Of a stretch of DNA of 64,000 nt, positions 20,389 through 30,321 are shown piece by piece. The translations under genes and the position numbers were made by a program. The notes beneath the pieces were generated by a model. That model did not search any database. It had not been told where the DNA came from and saw only the letters and a list, made by a program, of their open reading frames with translations. The DNA is from Streptococcus sp. HMSC074B11. Its GTDB lineage: Bacteria > Bacillota > Bacilli > Lactobacillales > Streptococcaceae. Where the stretch lies: contig NZ_KV794273.1 of assembly GCF_001808705.1 (NCBI RefSeq), positions 228,429-292,428 on the forward strand, written 5' to 3'. Position 1 is the first letter of the stretch. Each line of letters begins with the position of its first letter.

Positions 20389-21852
20389 CTAGTAGTCTAA
20401 ATCATCCGCATGTCCAGAACCATTCCCTACAAAGTAACCTGTCTTACAATTAAGGGTAAAGAGATAGGTACCATCTGGTTTATAAAGATTATAGTAGCCA
20501 TTACCATTTACAATATTCACAGGTTCCAAAATATATTGGTTGCCTGTAATGTAGCCACGCGCACGCGAAGTCTCAAGAATTCGTTCAAGGACACCATCTG
20601 CAAAAGTCCAAGCAGGATTACTACTATCACTAACAGCAGCTTGATTGTACGGTACTCGACTGACACTTCTTTGTAGGTTCACACCATTGCTTGCTAATCC
20701 ACTATTAAGGATATTATTTGCTGAGGCTGTTTCACCCGCTGAAGTTGATGCATTAGCAGAGCTGCTAGCATTGCTTTCAGTTGCTGAGTTTGATTCTGTT
20801 TGGCTTGATGAACTTGATTGACTACTGCTAGAGCTTGTAGAACTTGAAAGTTGACTCTTACCGAGACTAATAGCCTTATCTAGCAGTTTATCAATTTCAG
20901 TATTCCCAGTCTTAACTTCGGTAAATTTAGCATCTGCCTTTACTGTAGCATTTGTATCTAGAACACCATCTGTAATAGCTGGTGTTTCAAACTGAGCATT
21001 AACATCTTGTACTGCCTTGATTTGTGTTTCAAGGCTATCATATTTTGATTTTGCAAGAGTATGTTCTTTAGCACCCTCAAGTTTATCTAATAGCTCTTTG
21101 AGCTGACTCAATTGACTAAACTGACTATTTTTTAGGGCAGTTTTATTCTCATCAGTATAAAAAGTGTCATAGAGACTGTTAAATTGATCGAGAATTGCTT
21201 GATTGCTTACCAAACCTGCATCAGATGACTGAGACTGAATTTCTTGAGAAGAACGAGTAATTTGACGATAAACGTAGTAGCTACCCCCCATAATCAAGAC
21301 AATAATCGCTAAAATAGCTGACAAGATGACCCACAGTTTTTTGCGTCGTGGTTCATCCTCTTCTTGAAGAGAGCGAGCTAGAATTGGGGTTTCTTCTTGT
21401 AAAGTTTCCTCATTTTCTACCTGTTCTGGTTCAAATACTTCCTCTAGAAGATTTTTATCCATAACTAAAGTTTCTTCTAGTGGCGAAAGGAGAACTTCTT
21501 CAGTTGCTACTCCCTCTTCTTCAGCAAACTTTTCTGATTCAGAGACTTCTTCTACTGGTTCTGTCTCTTCATCAATCGTTTCTTTAGCTTCTTGGATCAA
21601 ATCATCGAGACTTTGAAGTTCCTCTTTCTTCGCCTGAATGTTCGTAAATTTATCAGCTTCGATTTCTTCACGGTGTTGTTTGATGTATTTGTCTAAAATC
21701 GTATCATCAGGAGTTACTCCCGCTTCAATTTCTTCATTTTTTCGAATAACTTGTCCAACTGTCAGATCCTTAGCTTCCTCAAAATCAAACTGAGGTTCTT
21801 GGGAGGTTTTCTCCGGTTCTAACATTTCTTCTTTTTTATCCTTCTGATCCAT
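20389..21852 (-). CDS. mapZ: MapZ, mid-cell-anchored division-site marker
   Basis: A 487-residue single-pass membrane protein that marks the division site ahead of FtsZ in streptococci. The cytosolic part (about 1-170) is acidic, with conserved ends such as [16 protein letters not shown] membrane segment follows at about 173-195, then an extracellular helical domain, a serine-rich linker (about 335-385) and a C-terminal peptidoglycan-binding domain. The cytosolic part is known to be phosphorylated by StkP in pneumococcus. It lies 12 bases after rlmL and next to gpsB and pbp1A, in a division-related cluster. Confidence 0.93.
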   Translation of the reverse strand: MDQKDKKEEMLEPEKTSQEPQFDFEEAKDLTVGQVIRKNEEIEAGVTPDDTILDKYIKQHREEIEADKFTNIQAKKEELQSLDDLIQEAKETIDEETEPVEEVSESEKFAEEEGVATEEVLLSPLEETLVMDKNLLEEVFEPEQVENEETLQEETPILARSLQEEDEPRRKKLWVILSAILAIIVLIMGGSYYVYRQITRSSQEIQSQSSDAGLVSNQAILDQFNSLYDTFYTDENKTALKNSQFSQLSQLKELLDKLEGAKEHTLAKSKYDSLETQIKAVQDVNAQFETPAITDGVLDTNATVKADAKFTEVKTGNTEIDKLLDKAISLGKSQLSSSTSSSSSQSSSSSQTESNSATESNASSSANASTSAGETASANNILNSGLASNGVNLQRSVSRVPYNQAAVSDSSNPAWTFADGVLERILETSRARGYITGNQYILEPVNIVNGNGYYNLYKPDGTYLFTLNCKTGYFVGNGSGHADDLDY

Positions 21853-21864
21853 GGCAGCTCCTTT

Positions 21865-23022
21865 CTAATCTGTCAAATTTCTTTTGACACGTTGACCAAA
21901 ATATTGATATAGATCAACTTTCAAAGTACCGTTGTAGAGTTTTCGTTTTTTGTCCGCTTGACTACCATATTTGCTTTCAAAAGCTTCATCACTTGTCAGG
22001 ATAAACTTACTCCAAGTTTTGAGAGGTTCAAAAACCTCACCCATTTCAGCATAAAGTTTAGTTACTCCTGCATCATCTGACAAACGTTCCCCATAAGGTG
22101 GGTTAGAGATAATGACTCCATTAATCTTATCCGTACGCAAATCCTGTACGCGCATCTGCTTAAAGAGAATATCATCAGATACTCCTGCAGCCTGGGCATT
22201 TGCTTTAGCAATTTCCACCATACGTCCATCGATATCACAGCCCATGATGTCCAGTTCAATCTCTCGATCTATTTGCTTACTGGCTTCCGTTCTGACTTCT
22301 TGAATCAAGCGGTCACTAACCCAGTTCCATTCTTCAAAGGAAAAGGAACGGCGCAAACCTGGTGCCATCTTACGTGCAATCATAGCCGCCTCAATACAGA
22401 AGGTTCCCGAACCACAGGTTGGATCAATCAAAGGCTTATCAGGGTACCAGTTTGACAGTTGCAAAATCGCAGCTGCCATATTTTCTTTGATCGGAGCTCC
22501 ACCTTTTTCAGTACGGTAACCACGTTTAAAGAGACTTGATCCGGTCGTATCAATCATAACAGTCGCTACATCTTTCAAAATGGAAACTTCAATCTTGAAC
22601 TCAGGGCCATTCTCCATCAGGGGAACACCTTCTGGTCGTGCATAGTGTTTTTGTAGTTTCTTAACAACTGCCTTCTTAGAAATTGCCTGCACACTTGGCT
22701 CATTGTGTAATTTTGACTTGACACACTTAGCCTTGGCAATTGGGAAACGGGCTCCCAGTGGGAGATAGTTCTCCCAATCTTGAGCAAAAACACCTTGGAA
22801 GAGCTCTTCAAATGTTTTTGCAGGAAAAGTTCCCACAACAATTTTGATTCTATCCGCAGCTCTTAGCCACAGGTTCGTTTGGATAATCGCTTTAACATCA
22901 CCTTGAAAACGAACTCGCCCATTTTCAACTTGACAATCATAACCCAAATCTCTCACTTCACGTCCAACTACAGCTTCCAAACCCGCAGCAGCAGTCGCAA
23001 TTAAATTAAATGTTGTTTTCAT
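21865..23022 (-). CDS. rlmL: rRNA N2-guanine methyltransferase, RlmL/YpsC type
   Basis: A 385-residue class I SAM-dependent RNA methyltransferase. An N-terminal THUMP domain (about 50-165) precedes the catalytic domain, with DPTCGSGTFCIEAAM for SAM binding and SNPPYGERL, the NPPY-type active-site motif. It corresponds to the N-terminal half of E. coli RlmL, which modifies 23S rRNA; the exact target here is inferred. mapZ follows after 12 bases. The rnpB gene lies upstream on the same strand. Confidence 0.9.
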   Translation of the reverse strand: MKTTFNLIATAAAGLEAVVGREVRDLGYDCQVENGRVRFQGDVKAIIQTNLWLRAADRIKIVVGTFPAKTFEELFQGVFAQDWENYLPLGARFPIAKAKCVKSKLHNEPSVQAISKKAVVKKLQKHYARPEGVPLMENGPEFKIEVSILKDVATVMIDTTGSSLFKRGYRTEKGGAPIKENMAAAILQLSNWYPDKPLIDPTCGSGTFCIEAAMIARKMAPGLRRSFSFEEWNWVSDRLIQEVRTEASKQIDREIELDIMGCDIDGRMVEIAKANAQAAGVSDDILFKQMRVQDLRTDKINGVIISNPPYGERLSDDAGVTKLYAEMGEVFEPLKTWSKFILTSDEAFESKYGSQADKKRKLYNGTLKVDLYQYFGQRVKRNLTD

Positions 23023-23055
23023 TTCAGTCTTTTATAGACCTTTCTTTATTCACTT

Positions 23056-23093
23056 TAAAAAATGAGGTTGAGAATATATCTCAGCCCCAACCT
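23056..23093 (-). terminator. Terminator of rnpB
   Basis: GGTTGGGGCTGAGA and TCTCAACC form an imperfect long stem, followed by a T run on the minus strand. It lies directly beyond the RNase P RNA 3' end. Confidence 0.7.
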
Positions 23094-23484
23094 ATATGCA
23101 ATTTTCTATAAGCCATGTTTTGTTCCAGAAGTGACTAGGACCACTTCCTTCGATAATCATCTGTCTACCACTAGCAGCTCTAGCTGCTAGCAGTCAGAGT
23201 ACTACGTTCGTTTCCGCGCACTCCATGCCCCGACCAAAATTTGGGTTGCTAGCTTGAGGGGTTTACCGCGTTCCACTCTCTCTGTTTCCAGAGAGACTCC
23301 GTCACTGTGGCACTTTCAAGTCTACTCTGACATATCCTAAGACTTAGCCATTTCAACTGCCGTAACGATTTCTCGTCCCTAGGCTTATGGTTTCGCCTAG
23401 CACAAACACTACAGGCATCACAGCCTGTGCTAGCATGGACTTTCCTCATGAAAAGAAACTCTCTTCACGCGATTATCCAAAAAT
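23093..23484 (-). ncRNA. rnpB: RNase P RNA (bacterial class B)
   Basis: The minus strand begins near ATAATCGCGTGAAGAG, carries the universal GAGGAAAGTCCATGCTAGC block and GCCTAGGGACGAGAAATCG, and ends with AACATGGCTTATAGAA. These are the P4-forming ends and core of the catalytic RNA of RNase P, which matures tRNA 5' ends. The position between gpsB and rlmL is the pneumococcal one. Exact ends are estimates to within about ten bases. Confidence 0.95.
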
Positions 23485-23502
23485 TGCACAACAGAAGTAT
23501 TC

Positions 23503-23832
23503 TTAGAAATCAGAATTATCCATGATTTGTTTGCCAAATACTTCTTTTTCAAGACGATTCAAACGTTTCAAAATATCAAAGTTTGTCATAGAAGTTGTAC
23601 TTCCAAGCTCTGCTGGTTCAGAAGCTACTGGAGTCACTTGAGGTTTTTTCGCCAATTCCTCTTTCAACTCTGCAATTTCTAAACGGAGTGACTTTACTAA
23701 TGCTGCATAAGTTTCATAATCCTTGATGACATCATCCAAGAATTCATCAACCTCTGCTTTACTATATCCACGTACTTCTCTTCCAAAATCCTGCTCAAAA
23801 ATATCTTTTGCTGTAAAAATAATACTTGCCAT
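23503..23832 (-). CDS. gpsB: GpsB cell division regulator
   Basis: A 109-residue DivIVA-like coiled-coil protein that balances septal and peripheral wall synthesis by docking penicillin-binding proteins and modulating StkP. The N-terminal domain shows [19 protein letters not shown] and [14 protein letters not shown] in short blocks. A coiled coil and a short C-terminal oligomerisation helix ([16 protein letters not shown]) follow. The ATG at 23832 is preferred over one four codons upstream because GGAGAG precedes it. pbp1A is close by. Confidence 0.95.
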   Translation of the reverse strand: MASIIFTAKDIFEQDFGREVRGYSKAEVDEFLDDVIKDYETYAALVKSLRLEIAELKEELAKKPQVTPVASEPAELGSTTSMTNFDILKRLNRLEKEVFGKQIMDNSDF

Positions 23833-23901
23833 GTCTCTCTCCATTCTCAGTTGCTAGTATTATTATATAAAAAAAGGCAAACAAAAAGCAAGGTCAAAGG
23901 C

Positions 23902-24429
23902 TCAATTTTCGGAAAAATTTTCAGCTACTTCGTTTAATTCCTCAAATGTTAATCTTTTTGTAATATAGTTGTCTTTCTTTTTCATCAGTTCGTAAAAATA
24001 CTTCAGTTTTGTTTCATTTTCTTCATCATAAAAAAGATAAGCTCCATCTGTATTTTCAAGTAAGAAAAGTTGATAGTCTCGTAATTGACCCTTGTGTTCA
24101 TAGTTCGGATAGGCGTATTTTACAAAATCAACTTGTTTAAATTCACTAAGTTTAACCTGATTTCCCTCATTCCAGTTTTCCCCATGAGTCTCAAAATCAA
24201 AGATAGTTGCAAGTTGGAAACCAAAGTCATCTTTCATATCTCTGGCCACCTCTAAAACCCAGTGTTCAAATCCCAGAGTTCCCGTAAATACCAACCATTT
24301 CAATCCTTCGTCTGCCATTTTTTCCAAATCTCTACGAATGGCTTTTTTAATAATTTTTAAACGAATATCTTTTTCATTAAACAATCCTAAATCAAAGCTA
24401 GAATAGCCTAAAATCAAGGCTGTATGCAT
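23902..24429 (-). CDS. YpsA-like protein (DUF1273, SLOG superfamily)
   Basis: A 175-residue protein of the DUF1273/YpsA family, a member of the SLOG nucleotide-binding group. It begins [13 protein letters not shown], with [16 protein letters not shown] (glycine-rich phosphate-binding part) and a C-terminal segment with [10 protein letters not shown]. In Bacillus, YpsA affects cell division; the biochemical activity is unknown. The start at 24429 is chosen because AAAGGGTG precedes it; an upstream start would add 25 hydrophobic residues foreign to the family. It is divergent from recU and neighbours gpsB. Confidence 0.82.
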   Translation of the reverse strand: MHTALILGYSSFDLGLFNEKDIRLKIIKKAIRRDLEKMADEGLKWLVFTGTLGFEHWVLEVARDMKDDFGFQLATIFDFETHGENWNEGNQVKLSEFKQVDFVKYAYPNYEHKGQLRDYQLFLLENTDGAYLFYDEENETKLKYFYELMKKKDNYITKRLTFEELNEVAENFSEN

Positions 24430-24496
24430 TTTTTCACCCTTTCTGTGCACCTTTATGGTATAATAGAGTGATGTTATTGTACCAATAAGGAGAATT

Positions 24497-25093
24497 ATGG
24501 TCAACTATCCTCATAAACTTTCATCAAAAAAAAAACAACAAGTCACCTCACAAACTAAAAATTTCGCAAATCGTGGGATGACCTTTGAAAAGATGATCAA
24601 TGCTACAAACGAGTATTATCTGACACACGGTTTGGCTGTTATCCATAAAAAACCAACTCCTGTTCAGATTGTCCGCGTAGACTATCCTCAGCGTAGTCGT
24701 GCAAAGATTGTTGAAGCTTATTTTAGACAAGCATCAACTACCGATTATTCTGGAGTTTATGAAGGGTTTTACATCGATTTCGAAGCCAAGGAAACCAAGC
24801 AAAAACATGCGATTCCGATGAAGAACTTCCATCCTCATCAGATTCGGCATATGGAACAAGTCCTTGATCAAAAAGGGATTTGCTTTGTCCTTCTTCATTT
24901 TTCTTCTTATCAAGAAACGTATTTATTGCCGGCACTTGACCTCATCCGTTTTTATCATCAGGATATGGGTAAAAAGTCAATGCCGCTTGACTATATCAAA
25001 GAATTCGGTTATGTGATTGAGCAGTCTGCCTTTCCACAAATTCCTTACCTTGATACAGTCAAACAACATTTACTAGGTGGTAAAACAATATGA
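24497..25093 (+). CDS. recU: Holliday junction resolvase RecU
   Basis: A 198-residue nuclease that resolves Holliday junctions in Gram-positive bacteria. It shows [17 protein letters not shown], the catalytic cluster [11 protein letters not shown]...IDFEAKET (acidic residues and lysine of the restriction-like fold) and a stalk region between them. The start has TAAGGAGAATT before it. The stop overlaps the pbp1A start by four bases (ATGA), the same coupling seen across Firmicutes between recU and a class A PBP. Confidence 0.96.
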   Translation: MVNYPHKLSSKKKQQVTSQTKNFANRGMTFEKMINATNEYYLTHGLAVIHKKPTPVQIVRVDYPQRSRAKIVEAYFRQASTTDYSGVYEGFYIDFEAKETKQKHAIPMKNFHPHQIRHMEQVLDQKGICFVLLHFSSYQETYLLPALDLIRFYHQDMGKKSMPLDYIKEFGYVIEQSAFPQIPYLDTVKQHLLGGKTI

Positions 25094-27252
25094 ACAAACA
25101 AACTATCTTACGCATCGCTAAATACCTTGGCATTGGTGTAATTAGCTTATTTATCGCAGCTTTCCTATTTGGTGGTGGTGTATTTCTTTACTATGCAAAC
25201 AAGGCTCCTGAACTTTCCGAGAGTAAACTTGTTGCAACGACATCAAGTAAAATTTATGATAGCAAAAATGAACTCATCGCAGATTTAGGTGCTGAACGTC
25301 GTGTCAATGCTCAAAGTAGTGACATTCCTACTAATCTTGTCAATGCGATTGTCTCTATCGAGGATCACCGTTTCTTTAACCATAGAGGAATTGATAGCAT
25401 TCGTATAGCAGGAGCTTTCCTTCGTAACCTTCGAAGCAATAGTGGTCTTCAAGGTGGATCGACTTTGACTCAGCAGTTGATAAAATTGACCTACTTCTCA
25501 ACATCAACAGCCGATCAAACCCTATCCCGTAAAGTTCAAGAGGCTTGGTTAGCTATCCAACTAGAGCGAACTGCAACTAAACAAGAAATATTGACCTATT
25601 ACGTCAATAAGGTCTACATGTCAAATGGTAACTATGGTATGCAAACTGCTGCAGAGAACTACTATGGTAAGGATCTCGAAGATTTGTCCATTCCACAGTT
25701 AGCACTCTTAGCAGGTATGCCACAGGCTCCAAACCAATACGATCCTTATTCTCACCCTGAAGCAGCTCTTGAAAGACGAAACCTCGTTTTGTCAGAAATG
25801 CAAAAACAAGGTTACCTTACAGCCGAGCAATATGAAACAGCCATCAATACTCCAATCACAGATGGTCTTCAAAGTCTAAAATCTGTTAATAGCTATCCAC
25901 AGTACATGGATAACTATCTTAAAGAGGTTATTGACCAAGTTCAGCAAGAGACAGGCTATAATCTATTAACAACAGGTATGGAAGTCTATACCAACGTTGA
26001 CCAAGAGGTACAAAAACACCTTTGGGACGTCTATAACACTGACCAATACGTAAACTATCCTGATGATGATATCCAAGCGGCTTCTACTATCGTTGATGTA
26101 TCAAACGGTAAAGTTATTGCCCAACTCGGATCTCGCCACCAAGCTAGCAACGTATCCTTTGGTACCAACCAGGCAGTGGAAACAAACCGTGACTGGGGTT
26201 CAACTATGAAACCAATCACGGACTACGCTCCCGCACTAGAGTATGATATCTATGACTCAACTGCTTATATGCTTAAAGATGTTCCCTACAACTATCCTGG
26301 TACTAACACTCCTCTTTACAACTGGGATAGAGGCTATTTGGGCAATATCACCCTACAAACAGCTATCCAACAATCACGGAACGTACCAGCAGTTGAAACT
26401 CTTGACAAAGTTGGATTAGATAAAGCAAAATCTTTCTTAAGCGGTCTTGGAATTGACTACCCAACTATGGTCTATGCTAATGCTATCTCAAGTAATACAA
26501 CTGAATCAAATAGAAAATATGGTGCAAGTAGCGAAAAAATGGCTGCTGCCTTTGCTGCCTTTGCCAACGGTGGTATGTACCACAAACCAATGTATATCAA
26601 TAAAATTGTCTTCAGTGACGGTAGTTCAAAAGAGTTCTCTGATCAAGGTACTCGCGCTATGAAAGAAACAACTGCCTATATGATGACAGAAATGATGAAA
26701 ACAGTATTATACTCTGGTATAGGTCGAGATGCTTATATTTCATGGCTTCCTCAAGCAGGTAAGACAGGTACATCAAACTATACAGATGATGAAATTGAAA
26801 ATTACATTAAGAGATACGATTATGTCACACCTGATGAAAATTTTGTAGGATATACCCGTAAATATTCAATGGCCGTTTGGACCGGTTATTCAAACCGTCT
26901 CACTCCAATCGTAGGAGATGGATTTAGAGTAGCTGCAAACATCTACCGCTCAATGATGGCATATCTCTCAGAGGATGATAACCCAGGTGATTGGACAATG
27001 CCTGAAGGTTTGTATCGCAATGGTGAATACGTCTTTAAAAACGGTGCTCGTAATAGCTGGGTTCCACAATCAACTCAAGCAAGTTCGACAACAGAGAGCT
27101 CTAGCTCAAGTTCAACTTCAACAACTGAAAGTGAAAGCTCTTCAAACGAAAATACGAATGGTACTACTAATCCAAATGCAACGCAACCAAACTCATCTGC
27201 AAATTCTCAACAACAAAACCAACCCCAACAAAATCCACGAAGACAGCAATAA
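25090..27252 (+). CDS. pbp1A: Penicillin-binding protein 1A (class A, bifunctional)
   Basis: A 720-residue enzyme that polymerises and crosslinks peptidoglycan. One N-terminal membrane segment (about 10-33) leads to the glycosyltransferase domain with catalytic Glu91 in [12 protein letters not shown] and GGSTLTQQL. The transpeptidase domain has Ser371-Thr-Met-Lys374, SRN at 429-431 and KTGTSN from 558. The serine/asparagine/glutamine-rich tail after 660 is typical. The SxxK motif has the drug-susceptible Thr. At 575-578 it reads RYDY, unlike the TSQF recalled from R6. It is coupled to recU by a four-base overlap. Confidence 0.96.
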   Translation: MNKQTILRIAKYLGIGVISLFIAAFLFGGGVFLYYANKAPELSESKLVATTSSKIYDSKNELIADLGAERRVNAQSSDIPTNLVNAIVSIEDHRFFNHRGIDSIRIAGAFLRNLRSNSGLQGGSTLTQQLIKLTYFSTSTADQTLSRKVQEAWLAIQLERTATKQEILTYYVNKVYMSNGNYGMQTAAENYYGKDLEDLSIPQLALLAGMPQAPNQYDPYSHPEAALERRNLVLSEMQKQGYLTAEQYETAINTPITDGLQSLKSVNSYPQYMDNYLKEVIDQVQQETGYNLLTTGMEVYTNVDQEVQKHLWDVYNTDQYVNYPDDDIQAASTIVDVSNGKVIAQLGSRHQASNVSFGTNQAVETNRDWGSTMKPITDYAPALEYDIYDSTAYMLKDVPYNYPGTNTPLYNWDRGYLGNITLQTAIQQSRNVPAVETLDKVGLDKAKSFLSGLGIDYPTMVYANAISSNTTESNRKYGASSEKMAAAFAAFANGGMYHKPMYINKIVFSDGSSKEFSDQGTRAMKETTAYMMTEMMKTVLYSGIGRDAYISWLPQAGKTGTSNYTDDEIENYIKRYDYVTPDENFVGYTRKYSMAVWTGYSNRLTPIVGDGFRVAANIYRSMMAYLSEDDNPGDWTMPEGLYRNGEYVFKNGARNSWVPQSTQASSTTESSSSSSTSTTESESSSNENTNGTTNPNATQPNSSANSQQQNQPQQNPRRQQ

Positions 27253-27257
27253 AATAT

Positions 27258-27291
27258 AGAAAAAACTGAGAATAACACCTCAGTTTTTTCT
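27258..27291 (+). terminator. Terminator after pbp1A
   Basis: AAAAAACTGAG and CTCAGTTTTTT form a perfect stem with an eight-base loop, six bases beyond the pbp1A stop. A-rich and T-rich arms could serve both strands. Confidence 0.85.
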
Positions 27292-27544
27292 ATATAGTTT
27301 CTATCAAACTTTTTAAAAATATGTAGAGAAACAACTGAACAGGTTAAATACCTCAATCGCAACCTTATCCCAAACACATGATAAATAGTCGGGAAAACTG
27401 TTTAATATTATAGATAAAAGATACCTTATGTTTACGTAGATTATCTATGAACAGGGGCATGACTTAGAAATTCTAATCTACTACTTCAATGCCGGGATTA
27501 AACCAATAATCAACATGCTAAACTAAAGTCTCAGGAAGGGTATC
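27292..27544. other. Gene-free stretch between pbp1A and aliA
   Basis: About 250 bases between two terminators with no frame over 60 codons and no promoter facing a gene. In pneumococcus, as I recall it, this position holds further genes, so the stretch may be what remains after a deletion. One short open stretch reading KQLNRLNTSIATLSQTHDK could be a decayed gene end, but I cannot assign it. Confidence 0.4.
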
Positions 27545-27578
27545 AAAAGGCCAGACTTTTTGTCCGGCCTCTTTTTTA
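27545..27578 (-). terminator. Terminator after aliA
   Basis: AGGCCGGAC and GTCTGGCC pair around an A-rich loop. T residues follow on the minus strand directly after the aliA stop. Confidence 0.85.
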
Positions 27579-29561
27579 TTATTTAACATGATTTGCAAGG
27601 TCTTCTTGCGCTTTTTTATTAGATTCTTCTTTTTCTTTCTTCCATTTATCTTGAGCTTTTTGATATTCATCAGCAGTTACTGGCTTATCTTGAAGTTCAA
27701 GGTATTTGTACAAGAGTGCTTCACTTGTTCCCTTGTTACCTGAGTAAGCAAATGGAAGTGTGAATGGCACCATCTTAGACAACATTGGTCGTCCAGTTTG
27801 AGAAGTTGTTGGAATAATCAAAGCACTGTCTGTCAACCAAGCTTGGGCCGCAGCATATTTATCATAGCGTTTTGAAATATCTGTGTCTTCATTTCCAGCT
27901 TCAACAACCATCTTTTCGTAATCTTCTAAACCAACTTGTTTAGCAGCTGCATTGTTTGTGCCTGAATCAAATCCTAGGTAAGTCTTAGTATTTTCACCTA
28001 CTGATGGTTTGATGATATCAAGGTAAGTAGATGGGTCGATGTAGTCTGGAGACCAACCAACGTTATCTGAAAGGTCCCAATCTTCACCGGCAGCCGTTTC
28101 AGCAAAGTAAGTAACATTGAGGACTTCATCTTTTTGAAGTTGTTGGATATCAATAACGACATTGTCAGTTCCTAATGTTGCTTCAAGTGATTGTTTCAAT
28201 GATTGAACACGTTGAACTTTTGTAGTATTCGTTTGGTCAACTGGCATATCCAAGTGGATTGGGAATTGAACACCCTCTGCTTGGAGAGCTGTCTTAGCCT
28301 TAGCAAATTCTGCTTTCGCTTTTTCAGGATTGTAAAGACCATCTTGAGCGTCATCTAGATTGACATCTTTCCACTCATCACCATAGGTTACCAATTTTTC
28401 TTTAACTAATTCACCAAAGTTTTTACCATCTGCTTGAACAAATGTTGGTGGTACGAACAAGTTACGAAGGAGTTTTGTTGCTCCGCTTGCTCCATTAACT
28501 TGAGAAGCATAGGCTGTTCTATCAAAACCAAAGGCGATGGCTTGACGGAAGTCTTTGTTAAGAAGAGCTTTCTTAGTTGAAGTCTTTTGCTCGTCTGTAG
28601 TCTTAGAAGTATATTTGTAAGACTGACGGTCAATATTTGTACCAACTAAGAAGGTTGAAGAATCTTGTGGTGTATAAACGATATTATCTTTAAACTCTTT
28701 TTCAAGTTCAGAGTAGCTTCCACTTGTTGGGAAGAGACGAGCCATTGAGAAACCACCATCTTTAAAGGTTTCTGCAAGTTTGTTATTGTCTTGACCATCC
28801 CAGAATGAAAGTTTTACTTTATCAATATGAACATTGTCCTTATCCCAGTAGTTTGGATTCTTTTCAAATTCTACTGAAGATTTTGCTACCAATGATTTCA
28901 ACAAGAAAGGACCGTTGTAAAGAATACTGCTTGGATCTGTTGCTTTAGCAAAGTCACTTCCTTTAGAAGTAAGGAATTCTTCATTGACTGGTGCAAGAAT
29001 TCCCATGGTTGTCTTAGAGTTCCAGAAGCTTTCTGGTTTGTTCAAAGTGTATTGAACTGTTTGATCATCTACAGCCTTAATTCCAACTTCTGAGAAATCT
29101 TTAACTTCACCTTTTACATAAGCATCCAAACCTTTAATAGATTCTTGAACAAGATAAAGGGCTTCTGACTTATTGTCAGCCGCATACTTAAGACCTGTTA
29201 CAAAGTCTTGCGCTTTAACTGGTGCATACTCTTCGCCTTCAGAAGTGTACCATTTAGCATCTTTACGGATTGTGTAAGTGTAAGTCAACCCGTCTTTAGA
29301 AACTGACCAATCTTCTGCCAAAGATGGCACGAAGTTACCGTAGCGGTCATTCTCCATCAAACCATCAACGACATTACTTGTGATATTAGCAACCGAAGCC
29401 TTACCAGTTGTCAGATAGTTGAGGCTGTCTGGATCTGTTTCATAAACATAAGAAAAAGTTTTCTCACCTTTTGCACTAGAGCCTGAGCCTGAACAAGCTA
29501 CCAAAACACCTGATGCTAACAGAGTCACTCCTGCTAGGGCCATTACTTTTGAAAATTTCAT
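27579..29561 (-). CDS. aliA: AliA oligopeptide-binding lipoprotein
   Basis: A 660-residue solute-binding lipoprotein (SBP_bac_5 family) that delivers oligopeptides to the Ami permease. The signal peptide ends in the lipobox LVAC with Cys at about 23, and the following CSGSGSS is a typical tether. Landmarks such as FSYVYETDPDSLNYL and LRNLFVPPTFVQADG match my memory of pneumococcal AliA along its whole length, so it is AliA and not AliB or AmiA. It stands alone behind a consensus promoter with a CodY-like site, and is divergent from luxS. Confidence 0.93.
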   Translation of the reverse strand: MKFSKVMALAGVTLLASGVLVACSGSGSSAKGEKTFSYVYETDPDSLNYLTTGKASVANITSNVVDGLMENDRYGNFVPSLAEDWSVSKDGLTYTYTIRKDAKWYTSEGEEYAPVKAQDFVTGLKYAADNKSEALYLVQESIKGLDAYVKGEVKDFSEVGIKAVDDQTVQYTLNKPESFWNSKTTMGILAPVNEEFLTSKGSDFAKATDPSSILYNGPFLLKSLVAKSSVEFEKNPNYWDKDNVHIDKVKLSFWDGQDNNKLAETFKDGGFSMARLFPTSGSYSELEKEFKDNIVYTPQDSSTFLVGTNIDRQSYKYTSKTTDEQKTSTKKALLNKDFRQAIAFGFDRTAYASQVNGASGATKLLRNLFVPPTFVQADGKNFGELVKEKLVTYGDEWKDVNLDDAQDGLYNPEKAKAEFAKAKTALQAEGVQFPIHLDMPVDQTNTTKVQRVQSLKQSLEATLGTDNVVIDIQQLQKDEVLNVTYFAETAAGEDWDLSDNVGWSPDYIDPSTYLDIIKPSVGENTKTYLGFDSGTNNAAAKQVGLEDYEKMVVEAGNEDTDISKRYDKYAAAQAWLTDSALIIPTTSQTGRPMLSKMVPFTLPFAYSGNKGTSEALLYKYLELQDKPVTADEYQKAQDKWKKEKEESNKKAQEDLANHVK

Positions 29562-29588
29562 AATAAACTCCTTTTTGACTTTTTATAC

Positions 29589-29617
29589 ATTATAGTCCCT
29601 TTTCAGCCAAGTGTCAA
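29589..29617 (-). promoter_or_regulatory. Promoter of aliA
   Basis: On the minus strand perfect consensus boxes TTGACA (29612-29617) and TATAAT (29589-29594) are 17 bases apart, about 28 bases before the aliA start. Confidence 0.88.
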
Positions 29618-29620
29618 TAC

Positions 29621-29635
29621 AATTTTCAGAATTTT
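29621..29635 (-). promoter_or_regulatory. CodY-like box upstream of aliA
   Basis: AATTTTCAGAATTTT on the plus strand matches 13 of 15 positions of the CodY consensus AATTTTCWGAAAATT. It ends three bases upstream of the aliA -35 box, well placed to influence the promoter. Nutrient control of a peptide-binding protein by CodY would make sense. AT-rich sequence makes chance matches common, so this is tentative. Confidence 0.5.
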
Positions 29636-29784
29636 TCCAATTGAATTGAAAACAATTGCCATTTTAAAATTATTTTTTACAGTCAGACTCTTTTATGGCA
29701 TTCATATTTGAAAAATCTCTTGATTAGCAGTTTTCAAGCAAATCTTTATGATATAATGAAAAGAGAAAATTGAAAGGAAATACC

Positions 29785-30267
29785 ATGTCAAAAGAAGTTA
29801 TTGTTGAAAGTTTTGAACTTGACCATACGATTGTAAAAGCCCCTTATGTCCGTTTAATCGGAGAAGAAACAGGTCCTAAGGGAGATATCATTTCTAATTT
29901 TGATATCCGCTTGGTTCAACCAAATGAGGACTCTATCCCTACTGCTGGACTTCATACGATTGAACACCTCTTGGCTAAACTCATTCGTACTCGCATTGAC
30001 GGTATGATTGATTGTTCACCATTTGGTTGTCGTACAGGTTTCCATATGATTATGTGGGGACGTCATACTAGCGCAGAAATCGCTGCTGTCATCAAGGATT
30101 CGCTAAAGGAAATCGCAGAAACAACAACTTGGGAAGATGTCCCAGGAACTACCATTGAATCTTGCGGGAACTACAAGGACCACAGCCTATTTTCAGCTAA
30201 GGAATGGGCTAAATTGATTCTCCAACAAGGAATCTCTGATGATGCCTTTGAACGCCATGTCATTTAA
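29785..30267 (+). CDS. luxS: S-ribosylhomocysteine lyase LuxS
   Basis: A 160-residue metalloenzyme that cleaves S-ribosylhomocysteine to homocysteine and DPD, the precursor of autoinducer-2. The iron-binding HTIEH motif is at residues 57-61, the catalytic cysteine in SPFGCRTGF is Cys82, and the third metal ligand lies in [10 protein letters not shown]. The ATG at 29785 follows GAAAGGAAAT and gives the usual 160 residues. A TATAAT -10 is at 29752-29757. It is divergent from aliA and convergent with clpL. Confidence 0.97.
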   Translation: MSKEVIVESFELDHTIVKAPYVRLIGEETGPKGDIISNFDIRLVQPNEDSIPTAGLHTIEHLLAKLIRTRIDGMIDCSPFGCRTGFHMIMWGRHTSAEIAAVIKDSLKEIAETTTWEDVPGTTIESCGNYKDHSLFSAKEWAKLILQQGISDDAFERHVI

Positions 30268-30270
30268 CAC

Positions 30271-30304
30271 AAAAGAACCAGTTTTTTCAACTGGTCCTTT
30301 TTTT
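30271..30304. terminator. Terminator between luxS and clpL
   Basis: GAACCAGTT and AACTGGTCC form a stem between an A run and a T run. It can end luxS and also transcripts of convergent clpL. Confidence 0.8.
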
Positions 30305-30321
30305 ACACTCAAAATTTTAAT

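Noticed and set aside
27330-27540. A decayed insertion sequence between pbp1A and aliA
   Set aside because: No terminal inverted repeats, target duplication or recognisable transposase residues could be seen, so it is listed only as an unexplained gap.
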